Shown: positions 55,244 to 64,000, counted from the first letter of the stretch. The stretch: 64,000 nt of DNA from Pseudomonadota bacterium (GCA_003353845.1 PIVT01000002.1:57110-121109), one strand, 5' to 3'. The notes: generated by a model not told the origin, from the sequence alone. Translations and numbers: made by a program.

Positions 55244-57865
55244 ATGATCCGGATGATGCAAGCAGACCTTGGTTCAGGCAGAAAGTTCACCATGCATGTG
55301 ATGGCCATGGGTGGGATCACCACCACCTTGGGCGCGTTGCTGGGCTTCTTTTTTATCAATGTCTTGCTGCAGCCCACGCCTGCGCAACTGAAGTACATCT
55401 TTATGTGCGCGGCTCTCGTCGCGGTGGTGATTTCAGTTCTCGATCACTTCCTCTTCATCCATTGGCTCAAACCCATCGCCACCTTTCTGGATGCAGAGAA
55501 CCCGCGCGAGCTTTCCAAAGCTCAATTGCATGAGGCCTTCCAAGCCGCCATGAATGTGGTTTGGAAGATGCTGATCACGTATTTCGTAACTTGGTGGGGC
55601 GCGGCCATCTTTGTCGACACCGTCCTGCTCATCAAGTCAGAGATTTTTCAATTCTTTGATGCCGGACTGGTCATTGCGGGATGTATCTCGGCCAGCTTCG
55701 TCTCACAGATCTGCGGCTTCTACATTCTCAAGAATATCTTTTCACCCGTGCGCCGGGCCATCGCCGAATACATCCCCGATCCCGACGAGCGAGATAGCCT
55801 CGTCGCTAGCATGAGTATGCAGCGCAAGCTGGTGTTCTCCACCGTGGGGCTCATTGCTTGCTCCACGGCTTTTGGTGTGGCCCTGGCCCAAAAAGAAGCC
55901 ATGCGCAATGCAGAGCATCACTCCTTGGTACAGCAGCAAAAGATTCTGGAAGAGGTGGAAGTTCAATTCAATGATGGGGTTTTGATCGCTGAATTGTTGA
56001 GTGATTTGCTGAGTTCGGCTTTTGCGAGTCAGTACTCCTACCTGGTCTTGGACGCGAATGGGGAAGCGGTGCCAGATCCCTTTGGTTTGCCAAGGCCCAG
56101 TGAGCTGAATCCTCTGCTGGATGAGGAGTTGGAGATTATCCATCGCGCTGCAGCACAGGCAGATCGCGGGGACAGCTCTGTCTACGACATGCAAAATTTC
56201 TTTTCATGGGTTCGCTTATCACCAGAGGGCCCTTTATTGATCATGCATGTCCCCGCGGTAGAGGCGGGTGGGGACATAGCCACCGTTCGGCTTGATTTTG
56301 CCGTCTTGATTTTGATTGTGATGATGGTGTCGGGTTTGGCCGCGTGGTTTTTGGCCGCCGATGTTTCGGAATCCGTGGCTGAACTCTCCAAAGAGTTGGA
56401 AAAAATTGCCGCTGGTGATTTGTCCCCACGAGAAAAGTTTGAATCCGAGGATGAGTTGGGGCGGCTGGGACGCTTGATCGACAGCACGACCATTGCGTTG
56501 CGTTCAACGGTTTCACAGGTCACCCAAGCCGCCGCCGGGCTCGATCAAACCGCCAATCAAATCAACGAAGTGGTGGAAGGCGTGCGACAGGCTACACAAG
56601 GTCAGGGTGAAAGTGTGCGAGAAGCCACTGCGGCCTTGCAGGGAATCGACGAGACCGTGCAGGAGATCGCGGGATCAGCCAGGGCTTTGGCCTCCTCCAG
56701 CGAAGAATCTTCTCGAACCGTCAGCGCGTTGAGTGTGGCGGGAGATCAACTGAATACCGATGCGCAGTCCTTTGCTCAGCGCGTGGAGCATGTCTCTGTC
56801 AGTGTTGAAGGCATGGTAGGCATGATCGAACAGGTAGCCGGAGGAACGGAAGAACTGGCCTCAGCTGCTGATGAGACCTCCAGTAGCATGGAGGAGAGCG
56901 TGGCCTCTGTGCGCGCCATGGAAGTGAATGTGGCGCAAACGACGAGCCTTTCCGAAGAGGTGGTTCGGTCTGCCGAGGGTGGACAACTTCGTGTGAACGA
57001 AACCATCGAAGGCATTGAAAAAATTCGAGAGGCCACTGATACGGCCCAAGGTGTGATTCGCAGTTTGGGTGAGAAAGCGGGTGAGATTGGATCCATTCTA
57101 AACGTGATTACCGACGTGGCGGATGAGACCAACCTCCTGGCCTTGAATGCCTCGATCATCGCGGCTCAGGCCGGAGAGAATGGCAGGGCCTTTTCCGTCG
57201 TAGCCGACGAAATCAACGAGTTGGCCGATCGCGTTTTGCAACACACCAAAGAGATCGCCGAGGTGATTCACGGTCTGCAGAGTTTGAGCGAGAATGCCAT
57301 TACGGCCATTGAAACAGGTACACAGAGTGTTTCCATCGGTGTGGAACGATCTGCTGAGGCCGGAGAGGCCCTGGCGATGATTATGCAGACCACGCGAGAC
57401 GCAGGACAGCGTACAAACGAGATTCTCTCATCCGTGGGAGAGCAAAGCATTTCGGCCAAGCGCAATTTGGAACTCATGGCCCATGTGCGGGATCAAGTGA
57501 ATCGCATTCGCATTGCTGAGCGCGAGCAAACCGTCAGCACCCAAGCCATTCGGCAGGATGCCTTGGAAATGGCAGAAATCTCGCGGAATATATCTGATTC
57601 CGTCGGCGGCCATGCTCGTGCAACGATGCAGATTCAAGAAACCATTGAAAGTGTTTCCGCAGCGACGGGACAGATTGATCACGCTTTGGAGGAGCAGACC
57701 GAGGCCTGTGGTCGAGTCGTGGACTTTATGGCCGCGGTGCATGAGCGCACGCGTTCCAACGAGCAGTCGGTGGCTCAATTGCAAGAAGCGATGCAGGCCT
57801 TGCTGTCACAAGCCGTCACCCTGCGCACTAACGTATCCAATTTCACATTGGGTGACGAAAGCTGA
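55244..57865 (+). CDS. Methyl-accepting chemotaxis protein with multi-helix N-terminus
   Basis: About 873 residues. The N-terminal half has five to six membrane helices (about 20-45, 55-75, 105-125, 135-160, 195-215) before an extracytoplasmic segment (220-340), a further helix (345-368) and a HAMP domain (DVSESVAELSKELEKIAAGDLS). The signalling tip EDNLLALNASIIAAQAGENG is a variant of the canonical ETNLLALNAAIEAARAGE, with Ile-Ile and Gln replacements. ATG at 55244 has GAGGA five bases upstream. It could feed the cheA operon at the left end, 53 kb away, or another cluster. Confidence 0.9.
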   Translation: MIRMMQADLGSGRKFTMHVMAMGGITTTLGALLGFFFINVLLQPTPAQLKYIFMCAALVAVVISVLDHFLFIHWLKPIATFLDAENPRELSKAQLHEAFQAAMNVVWKMLITYFVTWWGAAIFVDTVLLIKSEIFQFFDAGLVIAGCISASFVSQICGFYILKNIFSPVRRAIAEYIPDPDERDSLVASMSMQRKLVFSTVGLIACSTAFGVALAQKEAMRNAEHHSLVQQQKILEEVEVQFNDGVLIAELLSDLLSSAFASQYSYLVLDANGEAVPDPFGLPRPSELNPLLDEELEIIHRAAAQADRGDSSVYDMQNFFSWVRLSPEGPLLIMHVPAVEAGGDIATVRLDFAVLILIVMMVSGLAAWFLAADVSESVAELSKELEKIAAGDLSPREKFESEDELGRLGRLIDSTTIALRSTVSQVTQAAAGLDQTANQINEVVEGVRQATQGQGESVREATAALQGIDETVQEIAGSARALASSSEESSRTVSALSVAGDQLNTDAQSFAQRVEHVSVSVEGMVGMIEQVAGGTEELASAADETSSSMEESVASVRAMEVNVAQTTSLSEEVVRSAEGGQLRVNETIEGIEKIREATDTAQGVIRSLGEKAGEIGSILNVITDVADETNLLALNASIIAAQAGENGRAFSVVADEINELADRVLQHTKEIAEVIHGLQSLSENAITAIETGTQSVSIGVERSAEAGEALAMIMQTTRDAGQRTNEILSSVGEQSISAKRNLELMAHVRDQVNRIRIAEREQTVSTQAIRQDALEMAEISRNISDSVGGHARATMQIQETIESVSAATGQIDHALEEQTEACGRVVDFMAAVHERTRSNEQSVAQLQEAMQALLSQAVTLRTNVSNFTLGDES

Positions 57866-57913
57866 TTCAGCGCTGGCAAACCCTGCGACCTCTTTCGGAG
57901 AATCCGTCCCCAC

Positions 57914-57951
57914 AAAAGAAAAAGTGCCCCCTCAAAAAAAGAGAGCACTTT
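57914..57951 (-). terminator. Terminator-like hairpin after tRNA-Leu
   Basis: On the minus strand AAAGTGCTCTC and GAGGGGGCACTTT pair imperfectly (seven-base outer stem) around a T-rich loop and are followed by TTCTTTT. It is 24 bases after the tRNA end and would close the pgk-tpiA-secG-tRNA transcript. Confidence 0.6.
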
Positions 57952-57970
57952 AAAAGAGAGCACTTTAAAA
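57941..57970. repeat. 15-base perfect tandem duplication
   Basis: GAGAGCACTTTAAAA occurs twice head-to-tail (57941-57955 and 57956-57970). The duplication copies one arm of the terminator hairpin, so a second stem partner is available. It probably arose by slippage. Confidence 0.9.
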
Positions 57971-57974
57971 ATTC

Positions 57975-58061
57975 TGGTGCGGCCGAGTGGACTCGAACCA
58001 CCACGAGCCAAAGCCCGCCAGCCCCTCAAGCTGGTGCGTCTACCAATTCCGCCACGGCCGC
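57975..58061 (-). tRNA. leuU: tRNA-Leu (anticodon GAG)
   Basis: Minus-strand gene with a seven-base acceptor stem GCGGCCG/CGGCCGC, discriminator A and encoded CCA (57977-57975). The anticodon arm CCAGC-TTGAGGG-GCTGG gives GAG. A long variable arm (class II) and T arm GGTTCGAGTCC fit leucine tRNA. The gene follows secG, as leuU does in Escherichia coli. Confidence 0.97.
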
Positions 58062-58177
58062 ACGGTAGAAGATGTATCTATTTTACGGGGGGCGAACATA
58101 CCGAAGCTCTCCCCGAGTTCAAGGAATTCCCAAACCCTCTATTGGGAATCTTGGCGTCGTGTTCAGGCGCTGACGCT

Positions 58178-58552
58178 TTACTCGCTTTCCTTTGAAGGCG
58201 CTTGTGCTTCGTCGAGAGGAGCGGCTTCACCCACTTCTTCAAATAGGGGTGCCGCTGGATCGGGCTCGGAAGAAGTTTCCTCAACGGCTTCCGCTTCGTC
58301 TTGCATGAAGCCGCCACCGGACTCGACATTCATGAGGTAATTGAAGCTTAAGCTGGTTACAAAAAAGGTAACGACGGCGGCTGTGGTGAGCTTGGTGAAA
58401 AAGTTTCCAGCCCCACGACTTCCGAAGACAGTGGCGCTAGCGCCTCCGCCAAACATGGCCCCCATATCGGCACCCTTGCCTCGTTGGAGAAGGACCACGA
58501 CGATGAGGACGAAGCAGGCCAAGAGGTGCAGTACGGTCAAAAAGACTTCCAT
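58178..58552 (-). CDS. secG: Protein translocase subunit SecG
   Basis: Two-helix membrane component of the SecYEG translocon. 124 residues: first helix LTVLHLLACFVLIVVVLLQ, the conserved QRGKGADMGAMFGGG loop, second helix LTTAAVVTFFVTSLSF. The C-terminal 45 residues are an acidic Glu/Pro/Ala tail longer than usual. It lies nine bases after tpiA and before tRNA-Leu. Confidence 0.95.
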   Translation of the reverse strand: MEVFLTVLHLLACFVLIVVVLLQRGKGADMGAMFGGGASATVFGSRGAGNFFTKLTTAAVVTFFVTSLSFNYLMNVESGGGFMQDEAEAVEETSSEPDPAAPLFEEVGEAAPLDEAQAPSKESE

Positions 58553-58561
58553 TTATAACTC

Positions 58562-59317
58562 CTAGGATCGCTGAAGGCGGGCAACTCTAGCAAAGCTAGT
58601 GGGATCCAGGCTAGCTCCACCGACCAAAGCGCCATCAATATCGGGTTGTTCCATGAGATCGGCGATGTTTTCAGGTTTGACGGAACCCCCGTATTGGATC
58701 CGAATCTCTTCTGCACTGGCTCCAAAACGCTCGGAAAGCTCTTTTCGGATGAAGCCGTGGACTTCCTGGGCCATCTCCGGTGTGGCCGTTTTGCCCGTTC
58801 CAATGGCCCAAACGGGCTCATACGCGACGACGAGCTCGCTGGCCTTCCCCGTGGGAATAGAAGCCAGGCTTCCGCGCAACTGTCCCCCCACCACTTCTTC
58901 GATGCGACCGGCTTCCCGCTCTTCCAAATGCTCTCCCACACAAACAATGGGGCGAATGCCCGCGTCCAGGAGTGCGAGGGCCTTGCGCGCAATGAAATCG
59001 TCCTGTTCGGCAAACAAAGTGCGGCGTTCGCTGTGCCCCACGATGGTGTAGCGGCAACCCAGGTCGGCCAGCATCTGAGGGGAGATTTCAGCAGTGAAGG
59101 CTCCCTTTTCTTCGGGGTACACATTTTGGCCGGCCAATTGAACGGCGCTGCCCTTGAGTGCTGCGCCCAGCGTGGCCAGCGCAGTAAAGGGAGGAGCGAG
59201 AACGATCTCGGCCGCATTGGAGTCCTGGACCAAGGGCAGGAAGCTCTCGGCAAAGGCCGTGGCCTCGGCTGTGAGCTTATGCATTTTCCAATTGGCTGCG
59301 ATGATGGGTTGGCGCAT
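58562..59317 (-). CDS. tpiA: Triosephosphate isomerase
   Basis: Interconverts dihydroxyacetone phosphate and glyceraldehyde 3-phosphate. 251 residues with AANWKMHKL (catalytic Lys), HSERR (His) and AYEPVWAIGTGKTA (catalytic Glu and flexible loop 6), and the phosphate-binding GGASLD near the C-terminus. Three bases separate it from the pgk stop. Confidence 0.98.
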   Translation of the reverse strand: MRQPIIAANWKMHKLTAEATAFAESFLPLVQDSNAAEIVLAPPFTALATLGAALKGSAVQLAGQNVYPEEKGAFTAEISPQMLADLGCRYTIVGHSERRTLFAEQDDFIARKALALLDAGIRPIVCVGEHLEEREAGRIEEVVGGQLRGSLASIPTGKASELVVAYEPVWAIGTGKTATPEMAQEVHGFIRKELSERFGASAEEIRIQYGGSVKPENIADLMEQPDIDGALVGGASLDPTSFARVARLQRS

Positions 59318-59320
59318 GAT

Positions 59321-60511
59321 TCAGCTCTCCAAGGCTTCAACGCCGGGTAGGGTGAGTCCTTGGATATATTCCAAGGAGGCTCCACCGCCCGTAGACAAGT
59401 GGGTGATCTGGTCGGCGTAGCCCAATTTATTAATGGCCGCCAAGGAATCCCCTCCACCCACAACGGAGTGAGCGGTTGAATTCGCCAGGGCGTGGGCCAC
59501 AGCCTCGGTGCCCACGGCAAAACGCTCCATCTCAAACACACCCATGGGTCCATTCCAAAAGATGGTATTGGCCTGCATGGCCTCCGCGGCGTAGGCCTCT
59601 GTGGTCTTGGGTCCGATGTCCAAGCCCATCCATCCATCCTCAATGTTGCCCTCAAAGGTTCTGATCTCGCCTTCCTGAGAGAACTCACGTGCGGCGATGT
59701 GGTCCAGCGGTAAGAGCAGACGCTTTCCCGCTTTTTGAGCGGCATCCATCACTTTGCGCGCGTCGCCAACAGAATCTTTCTCCAATAAGGAATTTCCTGT
59801 AGTGATGCCTTGGGCGTGCAGGAAGGTGTAGGCCATGCCTCCGCCGATACACAGTACATCGGCATGAGGGGCCAGGGCTTCCAGTGCCGTGAGCTTGTCC
59901 GACACCTTGGCGCCTCCCAAAAAGCAGACCAAGGGACGCTCGGGTTCGAGAACCTTCCCCAACTTGACCAACTCATTGCGCAGCAAATCTCCCGCTGCCT
60001 TTTGTTTCACGTAACTCGCGATACCTGCGGTGGAGGCATGAGCACGGTGGGCAGTGCCGAAGGCGTCATTGACGTAAATCTCGGCCAACTCCGCAAGCGC
60101 CGTGGCGAAGCCGGGGTCATTGTCTGTTTCTTCTTTGTGGAAGCGCAAATTTTCAAGTAGCAACACCTCGCCATCCTGTAGCGCGGCAGCGGCTTTCTGG
60201 GCTTCGGGCCCGATGCAAGCGGGGCAGAATTGAACCGGACTGCCAAGGGATTCGCCCAGGGCAGGGGCGACCACAGCCAAGCTGAGTTCCGGGACATTCT
60301 TTCCCTTGGGTCGACCCAGGTGAGAACTGACGATGATCCGAGCACCCGCATCGCGCAAGCGCGCCAGCGTCGGCACAGAGGCTCGGATGCGGGAGCAATC
60401 TTGAATCTGACCGTCGCGCAGCGGGACATTCAGATCAGAGCGTACGAAGACGAGTTTGCCTTTGACTCCGGGTTCGCTCTGGATGAGGTCATCGAGGGTG
60501 GTGATAGACAT
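59321..60511 (-). CDS. pgk: Phosphoglycerate kinase
   Basis: Makes ATP from 1,3-bisphosphoglycerate. 396 residues; typical motifs FVRSDLNVPL, SHLGRPKGK, LLENLRFHKEE, FLGGAKVSDK and VGGGDSLAAI are all present. It starts the pgk-tpiA-secG-tRNA-Leu operon; gap is not upstream in the window. No gapA adjoins, unlike many species. Confidence 0.98.
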   Translation of the reverse strand: MSITTLDDLIQSEPGVKGKLVFVRSDLNVPLRDGQIQDCSRIRASVPTLARLRDAGARIIVSSHLGRPKGKNVPELSLAVVAPALGESLGSPVQFCPACIGPEAQKAAAALQDGEVLLLENLRFHKEETDNDPGFATALAELAEIYVNDAFGTAHRAHASTAGIASYVKQKAAGDLLRNELVKLGKVLEPERPLVCFLGGAKVSDKLTALEALAPHADVLCIGGGMAYTFLHAQGITTGNSLLEKDSVGDARKVMDAAQKAGKRLLLPLDHIAAREFSQEGEIRTFEGNIEDGWMGLDIGPKTTEAYAAEAMQANTIFWNGPMGVFEMERFAVGTEAVAHALANSTAHSVVGGGDSLAAINKLGYADQITHLSTGGGASLEYIQGLTLPGVEALES

Positions 60512-60656
60512 GGCTCAACTCTTTCCCAAACCTTTTTCAACGTTTTTCCGGTGCAGAACTTAGCGAAGAATTTTGGCATTCACTGGCGCGCTGGATAAAG
60601 CGGGAAAACTTCTCGCTAAGGGATATTCTCCTTCACACCCGGGCAGCTGAGCGCCA

Positions 60657-63257
60657 ATGGGCCAAGCGGGTTCCGGAGGGGATGATTTTGAATTTTGCTA
60701 CAGGAATGGACGCACACACGTGAACCACACTCCTGCGACACCTGAAGCCAAACGACGTTGGCGCGCTCTGTTTGAAGCCGTGGCTGCCGGTGCCGCGCTG
60801 TTGTTGCTCGTTTTCTTTTTACGTGAATTTGAACGTATTCCCGCCGCTTTTCCCCAGGTGCAGGGAAGGCTCGCAGTGGAGGGAATCGAAGCGCCTGTGG
60901 AAATGCGGCGCGATGATCGCGGCGTTCCTCACATTCGCGCCCGTAGCCAGGCGGATGCCTACACGGCATTGGGCTTTGCCCACGCGCAGGATCGCTTGGC
61001 CCAGATGCTGTGGTTGCGAGCGACCGCCCGGGGGCGATCCTCCGAATGGGTCGGTGATTCAGGAATCCCCGCCGATCAAGAGGCGCGCCTGCTCAATATC
61101 GGCGGCGTGGCCGACGCCGAAGCGGCGCGTTTGGAACCATCGACACTAGCCGTGTTGGAAGCCTTTAGCCGAGGGGTGAATGTCTATCTTCAGCGCATCC
61201 GCCTGGGCGAACAGAACCTTCCCCTGGCACTCGGTGGTCTCGACATCGAATCCATGGAAAATTGGACGCCGAGCGATTCCCTGGCCTTGGTGAAACTATA
61301 TGCCTGGGGGTTGGATGGGTCTTTGGAAAGCAGCCTGGTGTACCAACACCTGCTGCAACGCCTGGGCGGGTTCGGTGCCAATCCCTTTTTGCCCGAGTCC
61401 ACCAATGGTGCTTCCGCCGGAGCATGGCCAGCCCGTGGCGAGGGCTTGTCTCATGGCTCGGCTCCGGGAGAGATGCCCGTGGCAAGCTTTGGCGCCCTGC
61501 GCCGCGCCGCGGGGATGTGGGGACGTAGCGTTGGCAGTAGCGCCTGGGTGGTCGGTGCTGGTTACTCGGAAAGCGGGTATCCGCTCCTGGCTGCCGATTT
61601 GCACTTTGAACCCACCGCACCCGCCGCAGTCATGGAAGCACATTTTTCGGCTGATGATTTGGATGTGGGGGGTGTGATGATCCCCGGCGTCCCGGTGGTG
61701 TGGACGGGGAGAAACGCAGAGGTGAGTTGGGCGGCCACGGGCACCAGTGCCTTGGTGTTGGATCTCTTTGTTGAAGCCATGCATACGAAAGATCCCAATC
61801 GTTATCGAGATGCCGAGGGATGGCATGACATCGTCCAACGTGAAGAAGTGATTCTCGTTCGCGGAGGCAAACCGGTGGTCATGAAGGTGCGCGAAACCAG
61901 GAGAGGTCCTCTGTTGCAACCTTGGTTTGCGCAAAATGATGAGCCCTTGAGTTTGGCTTGGACGGGCAGACTGAAAGGCAATGGGGTGGCCGCCATGTTG
62001 AGAGCGGTGACGGCCAGCGACGTGGAGAGTTTTCGCTCGGAATTGGCAGGGCACCACGAACCACCACTGATTTTTGCCTTGGCCGATCGGCATGGCGGCG
62101 CCGCCATGCAAATGGCAGGTTGGTTGCCCCTGCGCCTTTTCCCAACACGTCATTTTCCGGTACCCGGACGGAGCAATACTTTTCATTGGCAGGGGCCTGT
62201 CCCTTTTGCTCAATTGCCCGGCGTAACACTCGCCGAGGAGGCGGGTTGGTTGATCGCAGCCGACAACGCCCTGTCTTCTTGGGATGCGGGTACCCCCATA
62301 GAATGGCGTGCGCGCAATGGTATCCGCGCGCGGCGCATTGCAGAGCGCTTGCGGAAAGAAACCGCGCACGGGTTGCTCACGCGCGAGTCGCTGACGGCTA
62401 TTCAGCGAGACACTCATTCGGAGACGGGCTTGGCCTTGCTCAAGCAGGCACGTCGATTCCTGTCCGATCCCGCGGAGTCGGCCCAAGTGCCGGGTTCTGA
62501 TCGGAAGCAGGCGCAGCAGTTGATGACTTTGCTGGATCAGTGGGATGGAAACCTGGCCGCTGAGAGTCGGGGGGCCGCAGCGTATCATCTATGGGTCGAC
62601 GCTTGTTTTCGCGAACTGTTCAGCGTGTCTCTCGGACCTGAACTGCTGCGTCGTTACCTCGCCCTGCCCGAAAGCGATCCCGAAGCCGTGTTATTGAAGG
62701 TGCTCCAGGGAGCCGGTCGCGGGAGCGGCGAGCCATGGGTTCAGCAGGAAAGGCAGAAAATGGCTCTGACCCTGGCCATGTCCAAGGCTTGGACTCGATT
62801 GGTTTCCCGTGACTTGTCTCATGAACCACGGGTCATGGATCCGTCGGACCAGGCGGAGGAGATCTCGGGAGACTCCCAAGAGCAAATGTGGAGATGGGGT
62901 GAGTTGCACGCCCTCCGCTTCCGCCCTTTGTTTGGTGAGGCCGAAGAGATCTCTACCATTTCCCCACTGCCCAGCGCTGGCGATGGACACAGCGTAGGCG
63001 CTGCGGCCTTTGATGGAGCCCGGCCCTTTGATGTGCGTGTGGCTTCTGTTTATTACTTCGCGGTGGATACCGGTCAGATCGAGGTCGCCTCGGCCAGCCT
63101 GCTGCCCGGCCAATCCGAGCATCCGGGTCACCCCCATTTCAGCGATGGGTTGGATTCTTGGAAGGAAGGCAAGCTTGGGACTTTCTACCTAGGTAAAAAT
63201 CAAGAAAAAACCCCAGGTGAACGTAACTTGCGACTTCTGCCCATTTCCTCAAAATAG
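60657..63257 (+). CDS. Penicillin-acylase (Ntn hydrolase) family protein
   Basis: An amidase precursor of 866 residues, self-cleaved into two chains. An N-terminal membrane anchor (about 41-56) precedes the alpha-chain (DDRGVPHIRARSQADAY, ALGFAHAQDRLAQM). The beta-chain should start at Ser294 in GSSAWVVG (position of the SNxW motif). A downstream TGRNAEVSWAATG matches the family's catalytic Asn region. Substrate could be an acyl-homoserine lactone or acyl amide; not decidable. GTG at 60720 is a possible shorter start. It lies alone between divergent pgk and the PilZ gene. Confidence 0.9.
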   Translation: MGQAGSGGDDFEFCYRNGRTHVNHTPATPEAKRRWRALFEAVAAGAALLLLVFFLREFERIPAAFPQVQGRLAVEGIEAPVEMRRDDRGVPHIRARSQADAYTALGFAHAQDRLAQMLWLRATARGRSSEWVGDSGIPADQEARLLNIGGVADAEAARLEPSTLAVLEAFSRGVNVYLQRIRLGEQNLPLALGGLDIESMENWTPSDSLALVKLYAWGLDGSLESSLVYQHLLQRLGGFGANPFLPESTNGASAGAWPARGEGLSHGSAPGEMPVASFGALRRAAGMWGRSVGSSAWVVGAGYSESGYPLLAADLHFEPTAPAAVMEAHFSADDLDVGGVMIPGVPVVWTGRNAEVSWAATGTSALVLDLFVEAMHTKDPNRYRDAEGWHDIVQREEVILVRGGKPVVMKVRETRRGPLLQPWFAQNDEPLSLAWTGRLKGNGVAAMLRAVTASDVESFRSELAGHHEPPLIFALADRHGGAAMQMAGWLPLRLFPTRHFPVPGRSNTFHWQGPVPFAQLPGVTLAEEAGWLIAADNALSSWDAGTPIEWRARNGIRARRIAERLRKETAHGLLTRESLTAIQRDTHSETGLALLKQARRFLSDPAESAQVPGSDRKQAQQLMTLLDQWDGNLAAESRGAAAYHLWVDACFRELFSVSLGPELLRRYLALPESDPEAVLLKVLQGAGRGSGEPWVQQERQKMALTLAMSKAWTRLVSRDLSHEPRVMDPSDQAEEISGDSQEQMWRWGELHALRFRPLFGEAEEISTISPLPSAGDGHSVGAAAFDGARPFDVRVASVYYFAVDTGQIEVASASLLPGQSEHPGHPHFSDGLDSWKEGKLGTFYLGKNQEKTPGERNLRLLPISSK

Positions 63258-63397
63258 CCGCGCCCGTGGGGATCGGGTCCTGGCCATCCCCCCAAATGTT
63301 CAAACACCTTTTATTTCTAAGATCTTACGTGACTGCATTCACATTGTAATCAAGTCCACTGGGTTTGTGAAAACCCACATTCGGACGGGGACTTTCA

Positions 63398-63829
63398 GTG
63401 GTTCGCCTCAAGACAGCTGCCGACTCGACCGAGAAGGAGGAGAGCGTTTTATTTCGAAAGCGCATGAAAGAGGTGGGCACTCTCATGGAGAATTCAAAGT
63501 CGGGTCAGGAGCGGAGAAAGTATCCACGACTCCCCACAGGGCAAATGATTTCGGTAGCCATGATTGATGCTGGCGATCAGCTTGTGGTCGGAAAAGACGT
63601 TTCAGTTGGCGGAATTCGATTTGAAGCTGTGGGCCTGGATTTTGATCTGGGTCAGCTCCTCCGCGTCACCTTCAATGTGGCTGAGCACACTGTTGTTGCC
63701 CTGGGCCGCGTGACCTGGGCCACGGATATTGATCCCATTACCGTCGAAGTCGGGCTTTCCTTCCTGGAAATCGACCCCGGGGCGCTGGAAATGCTTCAGG
63801 AAGAGGCCGACAACCTCGTTCTCAGTTAG
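63398..63829 (+). CDS. PilZ-domain protein
   Basis: A 143-residue c-di-GMP receptor candidate with both PilZ motifs: ERRKYPR (RxxxR) and DVSVGGIRF (DxSxxG). The barrel ends near VEVGLSFLEI. Three starts are possible: GTG at 63398 (GGGGA upstream), ATG at 63464 and ATG at 63485 (GAGGTG upstream); the last gives a standard single-domain protein. Unlike the PilZ protein at the left end, this one should bind the nucleotide. No target is adjacent. Confidence 0.88.
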   Translation: MVRLKTAADSTEKEESVLFRKRMKEVGTLMENSKSGQERRKYPRLPTGQMISVAMIDAGDQLVVGKDVSVGGIRFEAVGLDFDLGQLLRVTFNVAEHTVVALGRVTWATDIDPITVEVGLSFLEIDPGALEMLQEEADNLVLS

Positions 63830-63833
63830 CCCG

Positions 63834-63999
63834 TACTATTCACGAGCGCCCTACTGTGATCGTCGAAAGTCCCGAATCTTCACGGCCTTCTCCCTTCGGC
63901 CTCCTCGACGTACTGCAAGTACGTCTCCGGGGGCCTACGGTCCGAGGTCCGCGAATCTCCAGCACTTTCGACGCTCTCGCTACGGGCTTCATGAATAGT
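63834..63999. repeat. Large imperfect inverted repeat (palindrome) at the right edge
   Basis: The two arms of about 80 bases read inward from TACTATTCACGAG and, on the other strand, GACTATTCATGAAG, and share blocks such as GTCGAAAGT and GAATC/GATTC. The centre is the perfect hairpin GACGTACT-GCA-AGTACGTC (63907-63925). It lies directly after the PilZ stop codon and may extend beyond the window. It may be a dispersed repeat of the REP/BIME type; no transposase is present. Confidence 0.85.
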
Positions 64000-64000
64000 C

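Noticed and set aside
61296..62588. 430-codon frame antisense to the penicillin-acylase gene
   Set aside because: No family, odd composition (many His, Arg, Gln, Cys), fully inside a real gene.
63834..63999. Insertion-sequence end or attachment site at the right edge
   Set aside because: No transposase or integrase, no target duplication is visible; a dispersed palindrome fits better.

Overview
The window reads as a chromosomal segment of a free-living, Gram-negative, probably flagellated or gliding bacterium. Evidence for the cell type is a complete-looking type II secretion operon (gspC to gspM), lipoproteins with an OmpA-type peptidoglycan domain, a YfiR-like periplasmic protein, and chemotaxis and PilZ genes. 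The base composition is moderately GC-rich by eye and uniform. The gene mix (Hanks kinase with a tetratricopeptide region, GAF/CheY/CheA cluster, two PilZ proteins, SAH hydrolase with MetH, several TTG/GTG starts) suggests a deltaproteobacterial-grade lineage such as Myxococcota or a relative. That placement is inference, not proof. I see no prophage, insertion sequence, CRISPR array or rRNA; the region looks like core genome.

Layout. 1-3.7 kb (minus): a chemosensory operon cheY-like, GAF coiled-coil, cheA, start of a probable receptor, plus a PilZ gene. 4-10.8 kb (plus): RluA-type pseudouridine synthase, a U32 family protein overlapped by a ferredoxin, a small unknown, a membrane-anchored Ser/Thr kinase, a YqeY protein and a DUF1285 protein. 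10.8-14.2 kb (minus): YfiR-like, mobB, ahcY, DUF4404. 14.4-19.1 kb: trmL convergent with sbcDC. 19.2-25.9 kb: copper ATPase, AI-2E family permease, TetR regulator, cyclophilin, SDR and alpha/beta hydrolase. 26-32.3 kb (minus): ArsR-methyltransferase fusion regulator (SahR-like), metH and a TPR-metzincin lipoprotein. 32.4-45 kb (minus): gspCDEFGHIJKLM. 45.2-52.1 kb (plus): dnaK, hsp20, lon, OmpA-like lipoprotein, fba with a strong terminator. 52.3-57.9 kb: response regulator, potassium channel, phosphoesterase, methyl-accepting protein. 57.9-60.5 kb (minus): pgk-tpiA-secG-tRNA-Leu. 60.7-64 kb: penicillin-acylase family protein, PilZ protein, and a large palindromic repeat at the edge.

How genes work together. 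AhcY and MetH are two arms of the activated-methyl cycle; a 13-bp word matched at 12 positions lies upstream of both ahcY and the ArsR-methyltransferase/metH operon, which suggests one shared operator. DnaK, Hsp20 and Lon form a proteostasis block. The T2SS genes are tightly overlapped and lack gspN, gspO and a pilotin here. The features most worth attention are a GspD secretin ending in a SPOR-like domain, the metH-coupled lipoprotein with a metzincin motif, the shared SahR-like operator, the U32-ferredoxin pair, the response regulator with a Cys/His tail, and the roughly 166-bp palindrome at the right end.
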